Source of the DNA: Leptospira interrogans serovar Manilae
GTDB lineage: Bacteria > Spirochaetota > Leptospiria > Leptospirales > Leptospiraceae
Length of the DNA stretch: 42,498 nt
Direction: 5' to 3'
NCBI GenBank assembly: GCA_945887855.1
Contig: CAMCZP010000020.1
Span: 1 to 42,498, forward strand
Made by a program: the position numbers and the translations under genes. Shown here in pieces: positions 1 through 8,122 of this stretch; within the stretch, counting starts at the first letter, position 1, and every line of letters begins with the position of its first letter. The notes beneath the pieces were generated by a model, which saw nothing but the letters and a program-made list of their open reading frames with translations, was not told the DNA's origin and did no database searches.

Positions 1-6
1 AATATC

Positions 7-978
7 ATGTTATTAAAAATATCCATTGTACTACTAATATTAATTAGTATACTATCTTACTATATATTTAGACCAATTTCATCCAAGCCAACACCTGCTA
101 ACTTCATCTGTTTAAAGGAAGCAGATGGCGATTTCCAAACAATTGAAACAAAACCAATCCATATCTATGGAATTGGTTTGTCTTACGCCAAACACATTGA
201 AGAAACAGCAAGCGAATTTGATCCAAATGCCCTTCCTGTGGTCTTTAGAAAGGATTTAATTACACTTTGTGATACAAAAGAAGGTGTTAAATATCCAACT
301 TCTGAGGAAGTGATTTCTCATGCAGAAAAATGGGAAGTTGGATTGGGAAAAAAAATAGAGGAAAATCACCCTAATATCTCTCCCCTCTTGGATTATGAGG
401 CTGAATTGGGATTTATCTTATTGGAAGATATTCAAAAAGAGCAAATAAACGATCCTAGTTTTGTTCCCAAAATTGGCTTTTTTATAGCAAATGATCTATC
501 TTCCCGTTCGCTTGCGGTCTTGGGAGAAGGTATGGTAAATCGATATGAATACTGGGGAATGTCCAAAAGTTTTCCAAATTTTTTGCCAGTGTCTGAAAAA
601 ATATGGATCCCAAAAAATCTTGTGGAAAATGGCATACCTTGTGTATCACTTAAAACTTTCCTAAATGATGAAGAAAGACAAAACGAAAAAACAAGTGGAA
701 TGATTTTTACACCCAAACTGATGTTGCATTCTATTCTCGAAAACTACCCCACTGATACATTAAAAAAAGGAGATAGAGTCATTATGGGAACTCCTGGAGG
801 AGTTGCTCTTGTTACACCGAGATGGAAAGTTAGACTCGCCAATCTTTTAGGATTCAATCGTTTTACAAAATTAAAGATCGTCTTAAAGGCAGAAAATAAA
901 AGGTTTTTAAAACCAGGTGATAAAGTTACAGTTAGCGGAGAATGGCTAGGAGAAGTTGAGATAATTATTTTAAAATGA
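7..978 (+). CDS. Membrane-anchored fumarylacetoacetate hydrolase (FAH) family protein
   Basis: A 323-residue protein with one hydrophobic N-terminal helix (about residues 3-22) and a full FAH-family catalytic domain behind it. Visible family motifs are DYEAELGF near residue 128 (metal-binding acidic residues), NDLSSR near 164, the Lys-Ser-Phe stretch GMSKSFPNFLPVSE near 185 and GDRVIMGTPGGVA near 258. FAH-family enzymes cleave C-C bonds in beta-diketo acids or decarboxylate oxo acids using a divalent metal; the substrate here cannot be read from sequence. The N-terminal anchor is unusual because most family members are soluble and cytosolic. Only six bases precede the ATG, so the ribosome-binding site and any upstream operon partner are outside the window and the start is not independently supported. 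The gap to the next gene is 97 bp, so it need not belong to the arsenic-type cluster downstream. Confidence 0.85.
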   Translation: MLLKISIVLLILISILSYYIFRPISSKPTPANFICLKEADGDFQTIETKPIHIYGIGLSYAKHIEETASEFDPNALPVVFRKDLITLCDTKEGVKYPTSEEVISHAEKWEVGLGKKIEENHPNISPLLDYEAELGFILLEDIQKEQINDPSFVPKIGFFIANDLSSRSLAVLGEGMVNRYEYWGMSKSFPNFLPVSEKIWIPKNLVENGIPCVSLKTFLNDEERQNEKTSGMIFTPKLMLHSILENYPTDTLKKGDRVIMGTPGGVALVTPRWKVRLANLLGFNRFTKLKIVLKAENKRFLKPGDKVTVSGEWLGEVEIIILK

Positions 979-1075
979 AATAATTTCAATTCTATCAAAA
1001 GGTAAAAAGCATGACAAAAAATCCCTTTTTAGAATCCTTATAAGTATAGAAGAAACTACTTTTAGGGAGCCCACA

Positions 1076-1408
1076 ATGGCACATTATTTCGATACATCCG
1101 ATCTCGCAAAATTTGGAAATATTAGCAGAGTAAATAAAGAACTCGGCGATAAATACTTTGATTACTACAATTCTGTAATGAAAGCGGGAGCATTGAGTGA
1201 AAGAGAAAAAGCACTCATTGCACTAGCTGTAGCACATGCGCAAAAATGTCCATATTGCATAGATGCATATACATCAGCTTGTTTAGAAAAAGGAGCTGAT
1301 GAAGAGCAAATGAGTGAAGCTGTTCACGTTGCAGCCGCTATGGTTGCAGGTATCACATTAGTTCATAGTGTGCAAATGCAGAATAAAATCGACAAATTGA
1401 GTATCTAA
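1076..1408 (+). CDS. AhpD-like (carboxymuconolactone decarboxylase fold) protein of arsenosugar clusters
   Basis: A 110-residue all-helical protein of the AhpD/CMD family. It carries the redox motif CPYC (Cys58, Cys61) followed by IDAYT, and a downstream His in EAVHVAAAM (His84), the layout of alkylhydroperoxidase D-like proteins. The start is supported by AGGGAG six bases upstream of ATG. The stop is directly followed by the ATG of a radical SAM gene with no gap, so the two are almost certainly co-transcribed. A short AhpD-like protein next to ArsS and a family 2 glycosyltransferase is the arrangement annotated elsewhere as arsenosugar biosynthesis-associated peroxidase-like protein. Its exact reaction is not established; a thiol-redox or peroxide-handling role is the family expectation. 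Confidence 0.85.
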   Translation: MAHYFDTSDLAKFGNISRVNKELGDKYFDYYNSVMKAGALSEREKALIALAVAHAQKCPYCIDAYTSACLEKGADEEQMSEAVHVAAAMVAGITLVHSVQMQNKIDKLSI

Positions 1409-2383
1409 ATGATTTCCGTAGAAGAGCAAAAAAAACTATTGTCTACTTATAGTACATCTTTTTCTACAAAGGTAGACTCTTTTCTCCCTGCTCTTAGCCT
1501 AAAGACATTTCAAATCAATGTAGGACGATGGTGCAACCAAACCTGTCGTCACTGTCACGTCGATGCTTCCCCTAAGCGAAAAGAGGCTATGAATCATACC
1601 ATAGCAGAAAGGTGTATTCAGCTAATAGAATCCATTCCAAGTATACAAACAGTTGATATAACAGGGGGAGCACCAGAGGGAAATCCTGAATTTACTTATC
1701 TGGTAAAGGAAAGTAAGAGGCTTGGAAAGCATGTGATTGATCGATGTAATTTGACCATCTTAGAAGAGGAAGGCTTTGAGTATCTTTACGAATTTTTATC
1801 ATCTCAAAACATAGAGATCATTGCCTCTTTGCCTCATTTTGCAAAATCTAGAACAGATAGCCAACGGGGAAAGGGAGTTTTCGACAAGTCTATCATTGCA
1901 TTACAAAAGCTTAATAAATTGGGATATGGTAAAAATATTTCTTTATCTTTGGTTTATAATCCTACTGGTCTTTTTTTATCTTCCTCTCAATTGCAACTTG
2001 AAAGGGAATTCAAAGAAAATCTGTTTGAACAATTTGGAATTATATTTAATAATTTGTATTGCATAAATAATCTTCCAATCAATCGATTCTTAAATTCTCT
2101 CTACAATGGAGGTAAATTTAACGAGTATATGGATGTTCTCTGTACGGCATACAATCCTGCTACATTAGAAGGACTCATGTGCAGGCATCAAATATCAATA
2201 GGGTATGACGGAACAATTTATGACTGTGATTTTAACCAGATGCTGGAATTGCCATCCGAAAAAGTAGGGCACATAGACAATTTTGATCTAGATCGATTTT
2301 TAGGCAGAAATATAGTTTTGGCAAATCATTGCTTTGGTTGTACTGCAGGGGCAGGTTCAAGTTGTGGAGGTGAGATTGCATAA
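1409..2383 (+). CDS. arsS: Arsenosugar biosynthesis radical SAM protein ArsS
   Basis: A 324-residue radical SAM enzyme. The 4Fe-4S motif is CNQTCRHC (Cys42, Cys46, Cys49), followed by DITGGAPEGNPEF near residue 90, the SAM-binding glycine region. The C-terminal half has CRHQISIGYDGTIYDCDF near residue 256 and ends in a Cys-rich tail CFGCTAGAGSSCGGEIA (Cys308, Cys311, Cys319), typical of the radical SAM/Cys-rich family that includes ArsS. ArsS is thought to join a 5'-deoxyadenosyl group to dimethylarsenite, giving a dimethylarsinoyl nucleoside that is the precursor of arsenosugars. Some family members carry selenocysteine in this tail; here the SSCGG cysteine is an ordinary TGT codon. It starts immediately after the AhpD-like gene and is followed 34 bp later by a glycosyltransferase of the same cluster type. 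No arsM methyltransferase is in the window. Confidence 0.85.
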   Translation: MISVEEQKKLLSTYSTSFSTKVDSFLPALSLKTFQINVGRWCNQTCRHCHVDASPKRKEAMNHTIAERCIQLIESIPSIQTVDITGGAPEGNPEFTYLVKESKRLGKHVIDRCNLTILEEEGFEYLYEFLSSQNIEIIASLPHFAKSRTDSQRGKGVFDKSIIALQKLNKLGYGKNISLSLVYNPTGLFLSSSQLQLEREFKENLFEQFGIIFNNLYCINNLPINRFLNSLYNGGKFNEYMDVLCTAYNPATLEGLMCRHQISIGYDGTIYDCDFNQMLELPSEKVGHIDNFDLDRFLGRNIVLANHCFGCTAGAGSSCGGEIA

Positions 2384-2417
2384 ACAACTCATTATTTACT
2401 AATAGCATTACTACTTT

Positions 2418-3149
2418 ATGAAGGTATTTCTAAGTATAATCTTACCTACATTTAACGAATGTAGGTCTTCTATTCTTCCTAAAATTCTTGATAGCTTTGC
2501 TTCCCTTCAAAATTTTGAATTGATCGTTGTAGATTCAGAGAGTAAGGACAGTACATTAGATATGATTCAATCTCATAAAATTTTTATAGATCATCCTGCA
2601 TATCTTAAAATTATCTCCACCAGTTCCAAAAAAAGAGGAGAAAAGTTAAATTTAGGACTCCAGTCAAGCGAGGGAGAAATCATTCTATTACATCACCCAA
2701 GAAGCTTCCTAGAAATAGATGGTATTACTAAACTTTTTTCCTTGAGTCAGACGACCCAATGGGGAGCATTTACTCATCTTTTTGATAGAGATCATCCTTT
2801 TCTACGTTTTACATCTTTTTATTCAAATAATATTCGAGGAAGGTTAAAATCAATTTACTATTTAGATCATTGTATTTTTGCAAGACGTTCTCAATTGATG
2901 GATATAGGCATTCCTGAAGTTGAAATATTTGAAGACACCCTCCTTTCAATAAGACTAGCAAAAGTATCAAAACCCCTCCTCCTCCCGAATAAAAGTACTA
3001 CATCTTCGATTCGATTTGAAAAAAATGGAATTATATTCCAATCTATTTTAAATCAATTCATGAAAATAGGTTACTTTTTAAAAATTCCTTTTCCAATTCT
3101 CAATCAATTTTATGAGAGGAGTCTAGAGCTAAACTCTAAGTATAGATAG
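2418..3149 (+). CDS. Family 2 glycosyltransferase of the arsenosugar-cluster (rSAM-associated) type
   Basis: A 243-residue GT-A glycosyltransferase. It begins with LSIILPTFNEC, has the nucleotide-binding VVDSESKDST near residue 38, then RGEKLNLGLQSSEGEI near 73, LDHCIFARRSQLM near 151 and IFEDTLLSIRLAK near 172. This order matches the family 2 glycosyltransferases found beside ArsS (TIGR04283 type), which are thought to act late in arsenosugar formation. One departure stands out: where relatives have a His-Ala-Asp-Thr metal/nucleotide motif after the ILLF strand, this protein reads ILLHHPRS, without the aspartate. Activity may therefore be altered. It lies 34 bp after arsS in the same direction, with no clear Shine-Dalgarno before the ATG. 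Confidence 0.8.
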   Translation: MKVFLSIILPTFNECRSSILPKILDSFASLQNFELIVVDSESKDSTLDMIQSHKIFIDHPAYLKIISTSSKKRGEKLNLGLQSSEGEIILLHHPRSFLEIDGITKLFSLSQTTQWGAFTHLFDRDHPFLRFTSFYSNNIRGRLKSIYYLDHCIFARRSQLMDIGIPEVEIFEDTLLSIRLAKVSKPLLLPNKSTTSSIRFEKNGIIFQSILNQFMKIGYFLKIPFPILNQFYERSLELNSKYR

Positions 3150-3290
3150 AGATTACTGTTTCTTTAAAAAGAGTGTGATCATCTGAGAGGAAATTATTTA
3201 TATAATCTTCTATTTCATGCATAGTACAAGAAGAATAAATGTTTACTTGTTGGAGTTTCCAAAAATTCTATCGAATAGAGGGTTTTAATA

Positions 3291-3569
3291 TTGAAAGTCA
3301 ATGAGTACTATAATGGAAATGTTACATCTATCTCTTTTTATGGAAAAGATTGTCCAGCTACTGCAGGGGTGATAGCTCCCGGTGAATATGAATTTTCAAC
3401 ACAGCAAAAAGAAATAATGACTGTTACATCAGGAATACTAGAAGTACAACTACATGGTGAAACTGGTTATAAATCATTTTCACCTTATGAAAGTTTCACT
3501 GTTCCAGCAGGAGAGAAGTTTAAAGTTATTGCTAAAAATGATGTTTCATATATTTGTTTGTACTACTAA
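3291..3569 (+). CDS. ppnP: Pyrimidine/purine nucleoside phosphorylase PpnP
   Basis: A 92-residue single-domain cupin of the PpnP (formerly YaiE/DUF1255) family, full length compared with about 94 residues in E. coli. Alignable stretches are NEYYNGNVTSISF at the N-terminus, GVIAPGEYEFST near 25, EIMTVTSGILEVQL near 42, FTVPAGEKFKV near 69 and SYICLYY at the C-terminus. PpnP phosphorolyses a broad set of nucleosides, including adenosine, to the free base and ribose 1-phosphate. The start is TTG; no ATG fits the conserved N-terminus, and GAGGG lies about seven bases upstream. It follows the arsenosugar-type genes in the same direction after a 141-bp gap, so co-transcription is possible but not shown. 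Confidence 0.9.
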   Translation: MKVNEYYNGNVTSISFYGKDCPATAGVIAPGEYEFSTQQKEIMTVTSGILEVQLHGETGYKSFSPYESFTVPAGEKFKVIAKNDVSYICLYY

Positions 3570-3605
3570 TTTTAAAATTTATAAATTTTTCATTAATAGG
3601 CAATT

Positions 3606-4982
3606 ATGAGACAGCGAAAAATAGTTACAATATATAGAATTATATGCTATTTCACTACCTTTTACTTTTCAGTACTAAGCTTAATCAATTGTTCTCAATC
3701 TGAACAAATAAAAGATCAAGCTTTAGAAGAAAATTCATTTGTTGAAAAGAAAATTTCTACAATGTTTAGTAATTTTCAAATTAAAAAAGAATTAGAAGAA
3801 AGTATTTCATATGAAACTAGATTTAGAGATCCTAAAGCTATTGTTATACATTCAACTGATAAATATAACTTAAAAGATTATTTAGAAAATTCAATTAAGT
3901 ATAATTTCTTTTTTCATATTTTAATAGATAAATCAGGAAATATCTTTCAATATCCTAGCTATAAAAATAAAGTATTTAGACTTATTCCGAAAATGGATAA
4001 ATATGTACTACATATTTCAATAGAAGGAACAGAAGATGAAATACTTAATAATTCGCAGCAACTAAAAAAAGTTACAAATTTTATAGGAAACCTAGCAAAT
4101 AAATATTCAATACCATTGGAAAATAAAGATATATCTTCTGAAAGAGGTATTTTTACACATACTCAAGCAAAAAAGAAGTATGGAAATTTTGTAGATATGA
4201 GAGACTGTGGTGGAGAAAAAGTTCTATCAAAAATTCTTATGGGATTATCAGGAACTTACTCTTCAGAGCCAGAATGGAAAGACAGATTTTCAAAAGAATG
4301 GACTTTTAGAAAAGAAGATCCAAAATCTAATCGCCTAAGAGAAGAATTTACTCATGGCAGAGGTATTACAATTTCCCCTATTAGTATTCTGGAAAATGTA
4401 GAAAAAGATTCATCTGGAGTTGTGCCTGAGGAGTTTAGAGTAAAATATACTTTTGACCAAAAAATGGATCCTACTTGTATCGTACTACATTATACTGCTA
4501 TTAGCGATTTTAAACAATCTTTAAAAGTTTTAGAAGATCGTAGAGTATCTGCAAATATAATGGTTGATAAAAATGGCAAAGCATATCAACTTTTAGATTC
4601 ATTAAATCACACTGCTAGAGCTGCTGGCGGAACTAATAGTGCATGTATTCAAATTGAGATCATTGGTAAAAATACTGAAGAACTTTTAAATAATGAAGTT
4701 CAAACACAAAAAGTAATAGCATTAGTAAAAGAAATCTCAAAAATATTCAATATACCAATCAATAATCAAAAAATTGAGTCTTTAAAAGGTGTCTATTCAC
4801 ATACCCAAGCAAAGAAAAAATTTGGAAGGTCAGTAGCACTCATAGGTAAAGACTTTGATCCAGGAGAAGAGTATATGAAAAAGGTGATTGAAGCAACAGG
4901 TTCGAAGTACTACAGTGAAGAGGAATGGTATGGAAGAACAGGAGAAGATTGGATAATCCTCTATGGGGACTTTCAACCATAG
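3606..4982 (+). CDS. Lipoprotein with two tandem N-acetylmuramoyl-L-alanine amidase-like domains
   Basis: A 458-residue exported protein. The N-terminal hydrophobic segment ends in a spirochaete-type lipobox LSLINC (Cys29), so it is probably a lipoprotein. Two Amidase_2/PGRP-like domains follow. Domain 1 (about residues 70-230) has AIVIHSTD with the first His, then THTQAKKKYG and RDCGG. Domain 2 (about 285-440) has CIVLHYTA, then SHTQAKKKFG and KDFDPGEEY. His, His and Cys or Asp are the expected zinc ligands, using Cys in domain 1 and Asp in domain 2. Family members cleave the MurNAc-L-Ala bond or bind muropeptides. The paired THTQAKKK and SHTQAKKK motifs indicate internal duplication. The ABC ATPase gene begins eight bases after the stop, which suggests a shared transcript. 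Confidence 0.8.
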   Translation: MRQRKIVTIYRIICYFTTFYFSVLSLINCSQSEQIKDQALEENSFVEKKISTMFSNFQIKKELEESISYETRFRDPKAIVIHSTDKYNLKDYLENSIKYNFFFHILIDKSGNIFQYPSYKNKVFRLIPKMDKYVLHISIEGTEDEILNNSQQLKKVTNFIGNLANKYSIPLENKDISSERGIFTHTQAKKKYGNFVDMRDCGGEKVLSKILMGLSGTYSSEPEWKDRFSKEWTFRKEDPKSNRLREEFTHGRGITISPISILENVEKDSSGVVPEEFRVKYTFDQKMDPTCIVLHYTAISDFKQSLKVLEDRRVSANIMVDKNGKAYQLLDSLNHTARAAGGTNSACIQIEIIGKNTEELLNNEVQTQKVIALVKEISKIFNIPINNQKIESLKGVYSHTQAKKKFGRSVALIGKDFDPGEEYMKKVIEATGSKYYSEEEWYGRTGEDWIILYGDFQP

Positions 4983-4990
4983 GAATATAA

Positions 4991-5917
4991 ATGATAAATG
5001 CTATAGAAATTAAGAATATCAAAAAAAAATTTAAGGATTTAACTGCTGTTGATGGTATCTCACATACAATCAAAGAGGGAGAATATGTTGCCTTATTAGG
5101 ACCGAATGGAGCAGGTAAAACTACTCTTGTAGAGATGCTGGAAGGAATACAGTTTCCAGACGAAGGAGAAATCCAAATTTTAGGAATGAAATGGGATTCA
5201 CATGAAAACGAAATACGAAAAGTTATGGGATTTTCTCTCCAAGAAACTAAATTTATAGATAAGCTCACTGTAGATGAAACAATGAAGCTTTTTTTTAGCT
5301 TTTACTCATCAGTAAGTAAAAAATCAGATGAAATCTTAGATTTAGTAGGTCTATCCATTAAGAAAAAAAGTTATGTTGAAAATTTATCTGGAGGACAAAG
5401 ACAGAAACTAGCATTAGCGATAGCACTTATAAATAATCCAAGAATTCTTATATTAGATGAGCCTACAACAGGCCTCGATCCTGGTGCACGTAGAGAGATT
5501 TGGAATATACTACAAGAATTAAAAAAGCAATCAACAACTCTAATCTTAACAACTCATTATATGGAAGAAGCAGAACAGTTATGTGATAGAATTGTATTTC
5601 TAGATAAAGGAAAAATTTTAGCTAGTGGTACATTATCTGAACTTTTAGAACTGAATAGCTTAGGGGAATATGTTAATTTTGTTTTACTTAAAAATGATAA
5701 AACTATTAATTGGGAATCACTTCCTGGTTTTAGAAATATTTATTGGAACGAAAAAGATATTTCAGGAAAAATTCATGTTGATGATATTATTAGCTTTCTT
5801 CCTCTATTTTTAAAAATAATAAAAGATAATAATTTAAATTTATTGAGTTTTGAATGTAAAAAAATGACTTTAGATGATTTATTTTTATCAATGACAGGAA
5901 GAAGTCTTGGAGATTAA
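4991..5917 (+). CDS. ABC transporter ATP-binding protein (ABC-2 exporter type)
   Basis: A 308-residue ABC ATPase. It shows Walker A GPNGAGKTTL near residue 36, the Q-loop region SLQETKF near 82, signature LSGGQRQKLALA near 133, Walker B ILILDEPTTGLDPGARRE near 153 and the H-loop LTTHYMEEAEQLCDR near 186. The C-terminal extension after about residue 220 is typical of DrrA/NatA-like ATPases that work with ABC-2 permeases. AGGA lies about six bases before ATG. The gene sits between the tandem-amidase lipoprotein (8 bp upstream) and its permease, whose ATG directly follows this stop codon. The substrate is unknown: drugs, lipids and polysaccharides are all exported by this class. Confidence 0.93.
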   Translation: MINAIEIKNIKKKFKDLTAVDGISHTIKEGEYVALLGPNGAGKTTLVEMLEGIQFPDEGEIQILGMKWDSHENEIRKVMGFSLQETKFIDKLTVDETMKLFFSFYSSVSKKSDEILDLVGLSIKKKSYVENLSGGQRQKLALAIALINNPRILILDEPTTGLDPGARREIWNILQELKKQSTTLILTTHYMEEAEQLCDRIVFLDKGKILASGTLSELLELNSLGEYVNFVLLKNDKTINWESLPGFRNIYWNEKDISGKIHVDDIISFLPLFLKIIKDNNLNLLSFECKKMTLDDLFLSMTGRSLGD

Positions 5918-6943
5918 ATGTTTATTCAATTAATATTAATGGAGTTAAAATCTTTTTATCGTAATCCTGGGATTATTTTTTGGGCTTTTGGATTCCCTCT
6001 AATAATGGCTGGTGCATTAGGAGCTGCTTTTAGCTCTAAAAAAGAGAGTATTCGAAAAATTGGAATTATTGGTGAAAACTCTATAGAAATAGTTAATAAA
6101 TATAAATCTATCCCTATTCCTGAAAATAGTTATTCTACATTTGAATTTATTTCTTTAAGCAAAGAAGAGGCAATTGTCAAAGTTAAGCGAGGTGAGATAC
6201 AATTATACGTAGAATCAAATGAAGAAACTAATTTTTATTTTGATCCTTCTAACTCTGAGGGATATCAATCTTATTTATTGCTAGAGAGATTGGAAGGTAA
6301 ATTTGAAAAAAAACCGTCAAAAATTATTCAGATCAATACAAAAGGTACGAGGTACATTGACTTTTTAATTCCCGGGCTATTAGCTTTGGGGATCATGAAT
6401 TCTTGTGTTTGGGGAAGTGGTTGGACATTGATTGAATTTAGAATTAAAAAATTAATGAGAAGAATGATGGCAACTCCCTTACCAAAATGGATTTTTCTTT
6501 CCTCTCATATTGTAACAAGATTTATATTAAGTGGATTAGAGTTTTTTTTCTTAACTATATTTTCATACCTTATTTTTGATGTAGAAATTCAAGGCTCAAT
6601 CTTGGCACTTTTTTTAATCTTTATATCTGGAAACTTTACATTTTCTGGAATTGCTATTTTAATGTCATCAAGAGCTTCAAGTACCCAAGTTGCTAATGGA
6701 TTAATAAATTTAGTTACATTCCCAATGACAATCTCATCTGGTGTATTTTTTTCTTATCACAATTTTCCCGAATCTGCAGAAAAAGTTATCCAATACTTCC
6801 CCCTTACCTTACTCGCAGATTCTATAAGAAGTATTTACAATGAAGGTTCTGGTCTTGTAGATGTATTCATTCCCATTCTCATATTAAATGCTTTAGGAAC
6901 TATATTTTTCTTTACTGGTTTAAAAATTTACAAATGGGATTGA
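5918..6943 (+). CDS. ABC-2 type transporter permease
   Basis: A 341-residue membrane protein with the ABC-2 permease layout. There is one N-terminal helix (FWAFGFPLIMAGALGAAF, about 21-38), a large extracytoplasmic domain of about 110 residues, then five or so helices beginning at FLIPGLLALGIMNSCVWG near 151 and ending at GTIFFFTGLKIYKWD. The conserved RRMMATPLPKW segment near residue 183 lies in the loop after the second helix, as in NodJ/YhhJ-like permeases. The start codon directly abuts the stop of the ATPase gene, with GGAG five bases upstream. Together the two form a full exporter as a dimer of each. The gene ends nine bases before the stop of the convergent mtnA. Confidence 0.9.
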   Translation: MFIQLILMELKSFYRNPGIIFWAFGFPLIMAGALGAAFSSKKESIRKIGIIGENSIEIVNKYKSIPIPENSYSTFEFISLSKEEAIVKVKRGEIQLYVESNEETNFYFDPSNSEGYQSYLLLERLEGKFEKKPSKIIQINTKGTRYIDFLIPGLLALGIMNSCVWGSGWTLIEFRIKKLMRRMMATPLPKWIFLSSHIVTRFILSGLEFFFLTIFSYLIFDVEIQGSILALFLIFISGNFTFSGIAILMSSRASSTQVANGLINLVTFPMTISSGVFFSYHNFPESAEKVIQYFPLTLLADSIRSIYNEGSGLVDVFIPILILNALGTIFFFTGLKIYKWD

Positions 6944-6952
6944 ACTCCTTCC

Positions 6953-8053
6953 TTAGTATGGGATATTTAAAACCTTTTTTATATTTTCCTCATTTACAGG
7001 TGAGATAATTCCTTTTTCTGTTATAATTCCTGTAAGATTTTCTGCAGGGGTTACATCGAAAGATGGATTTAATGCCTTAGCTCCTATTGGAGCCAGTACA
7101 CCTTCGGGAATATAGTTTTTTCCATTTTCATCTTTTAAAAATGAGTTTTGTGTAAGTTCATCTTCCGATCTCATCTCAATATGTATTTCGCTTCCATATT
7201 TAATTTTAAAATCGAAACTTGTAGAACTTGCAGCAATATAAAATGGAACACTAAATTGTTTTGCGATTATAGAATGACTGAATGTTCCAATTTTATTCGC
7301 GGTATCTCCTCTTGATGTAATACGATCAGCCCCAACTATAACAGCATCTATTTTTCTATCATTCATAAGCCATGCACTCATACTATCTGCAATTATAAAA
7401 CATTCAATAGCTTCTTCTTTTAATTCCCATGCAGTCAACCTTGACCCTTGGTGATAGGGTCTTGTTTCACTTGCATAAATTGTTAGATTATATCCTTTAT
7501 CTCTTAATTCTCTAAAAATGCCTATTGCTGTCCCTATTCCAGCTGTTGCCAATGCTCCTGTATTACAATGAGTTAAAATTGATAGTTTTTTATCATACTT
7601 CTCAAAAATCAAAGCTCCATTTATAGCTATATTTTTATTTGTACTATAATCCTCTTTAAATATAGTATCAGAATATAAAATAGTCTCTTTTACTATATAA
7701 TCCAATGAATGAGAATTAAAGATATCTTCAGAAACTAGACTTATATACCTCTCTATAGCCAATTTTAAATTAACTGCGGTAGGTCGGGATTGTAATAGTT
7801 TCTCAAGCTGACTTTTTAAGTCTGAGTAAGTTGGTTTTTGCTTTAGATTTATTAGATAGAGACTAATCCCATACATTCCTGCAAGTGCGATTGCCGGGGC
7901 TCCTCTAACCACCATCTTTTTGATAGAATCTATCACATCATCCAAGGTTTTGCATTCTATATACTCCCTAGAAAATGGGATTTTTCTTTGGTCTAGCAAA
8001 ACTAGAGTATTTTCATTCCATTGCATTGATTTTAATTTAATTTTATCTGACAT
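6953..8053 (-). CDS. mtnA: S-methyl-5-thioribose-1-phosphate isomerase
   Basis: A 366-residue protein of the eIF2B-like aldose-ketose isomerase family, normal length for MtnA. Diagnostic stretches are VVRGAPAIALAGMYG near residue 48, LTHCNTGALATAGIGTAIG near 160 with the catalytic Cys, VIVGADRIT near 239 with the catalytic Asp, and the MtnA-specific GVLAPIGAKALNPSFDVTP near 319. It converts methylthioribose 1-phosphate to methylthioribulose 1-phosphate in methionine salvage. A second pathway gene, mtnC, lies about 22 kb away on the same strand; the dehydratase and dioxygenase steps are not in this window. It is divergent from the rhomboid gene, with 69 bp between the two starts. Confidence 0.95.
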   Translation of the reverse strand: MSDKIKLKSMQWNENTLVLLDQRKIPFSREYIECKTLDDVIDSIKKMVVRGAPAIALAGMYGISLYLINLKQKPTYSDLKSQLEKLLQSRPTAVNLKLAIERYISLVSEDIFNSHSLDYIVKETILYSDTIFKEDYSTNKNIAINGALIFEKYDKKLSILTHCNTGALATAGIGTAIGIFRELRDKGYNLTIYASETRPYHQGSRLTAWELKEEAIECFIIADSMSAWLMNDRKIDAVIVGADRITSRGDTANKIGTFSHSIIAKQFSVPFYIAASSTSFDFKIKYGSEIHIEMRSEDELTQNSFLKDENGKNYIPEGVLAPIGAKALNPSFDVTPAENLTGIITEKGIISPVNEENIKKVLNIPY

Positions 8054-8122
8054 ATTATTTACCTCTATTTCGATGAAATACCCTGCTTGACTAAATTATC
8101 CCTCTTATGGTATGTTTAGAAT

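Noticed and set aside
4840..5268. Minus-strand open frame opposite the amidase and ABC ATPase genes
   Set aside because: Shadow of two well-supported genes; its translation lacks any recognisable domain.
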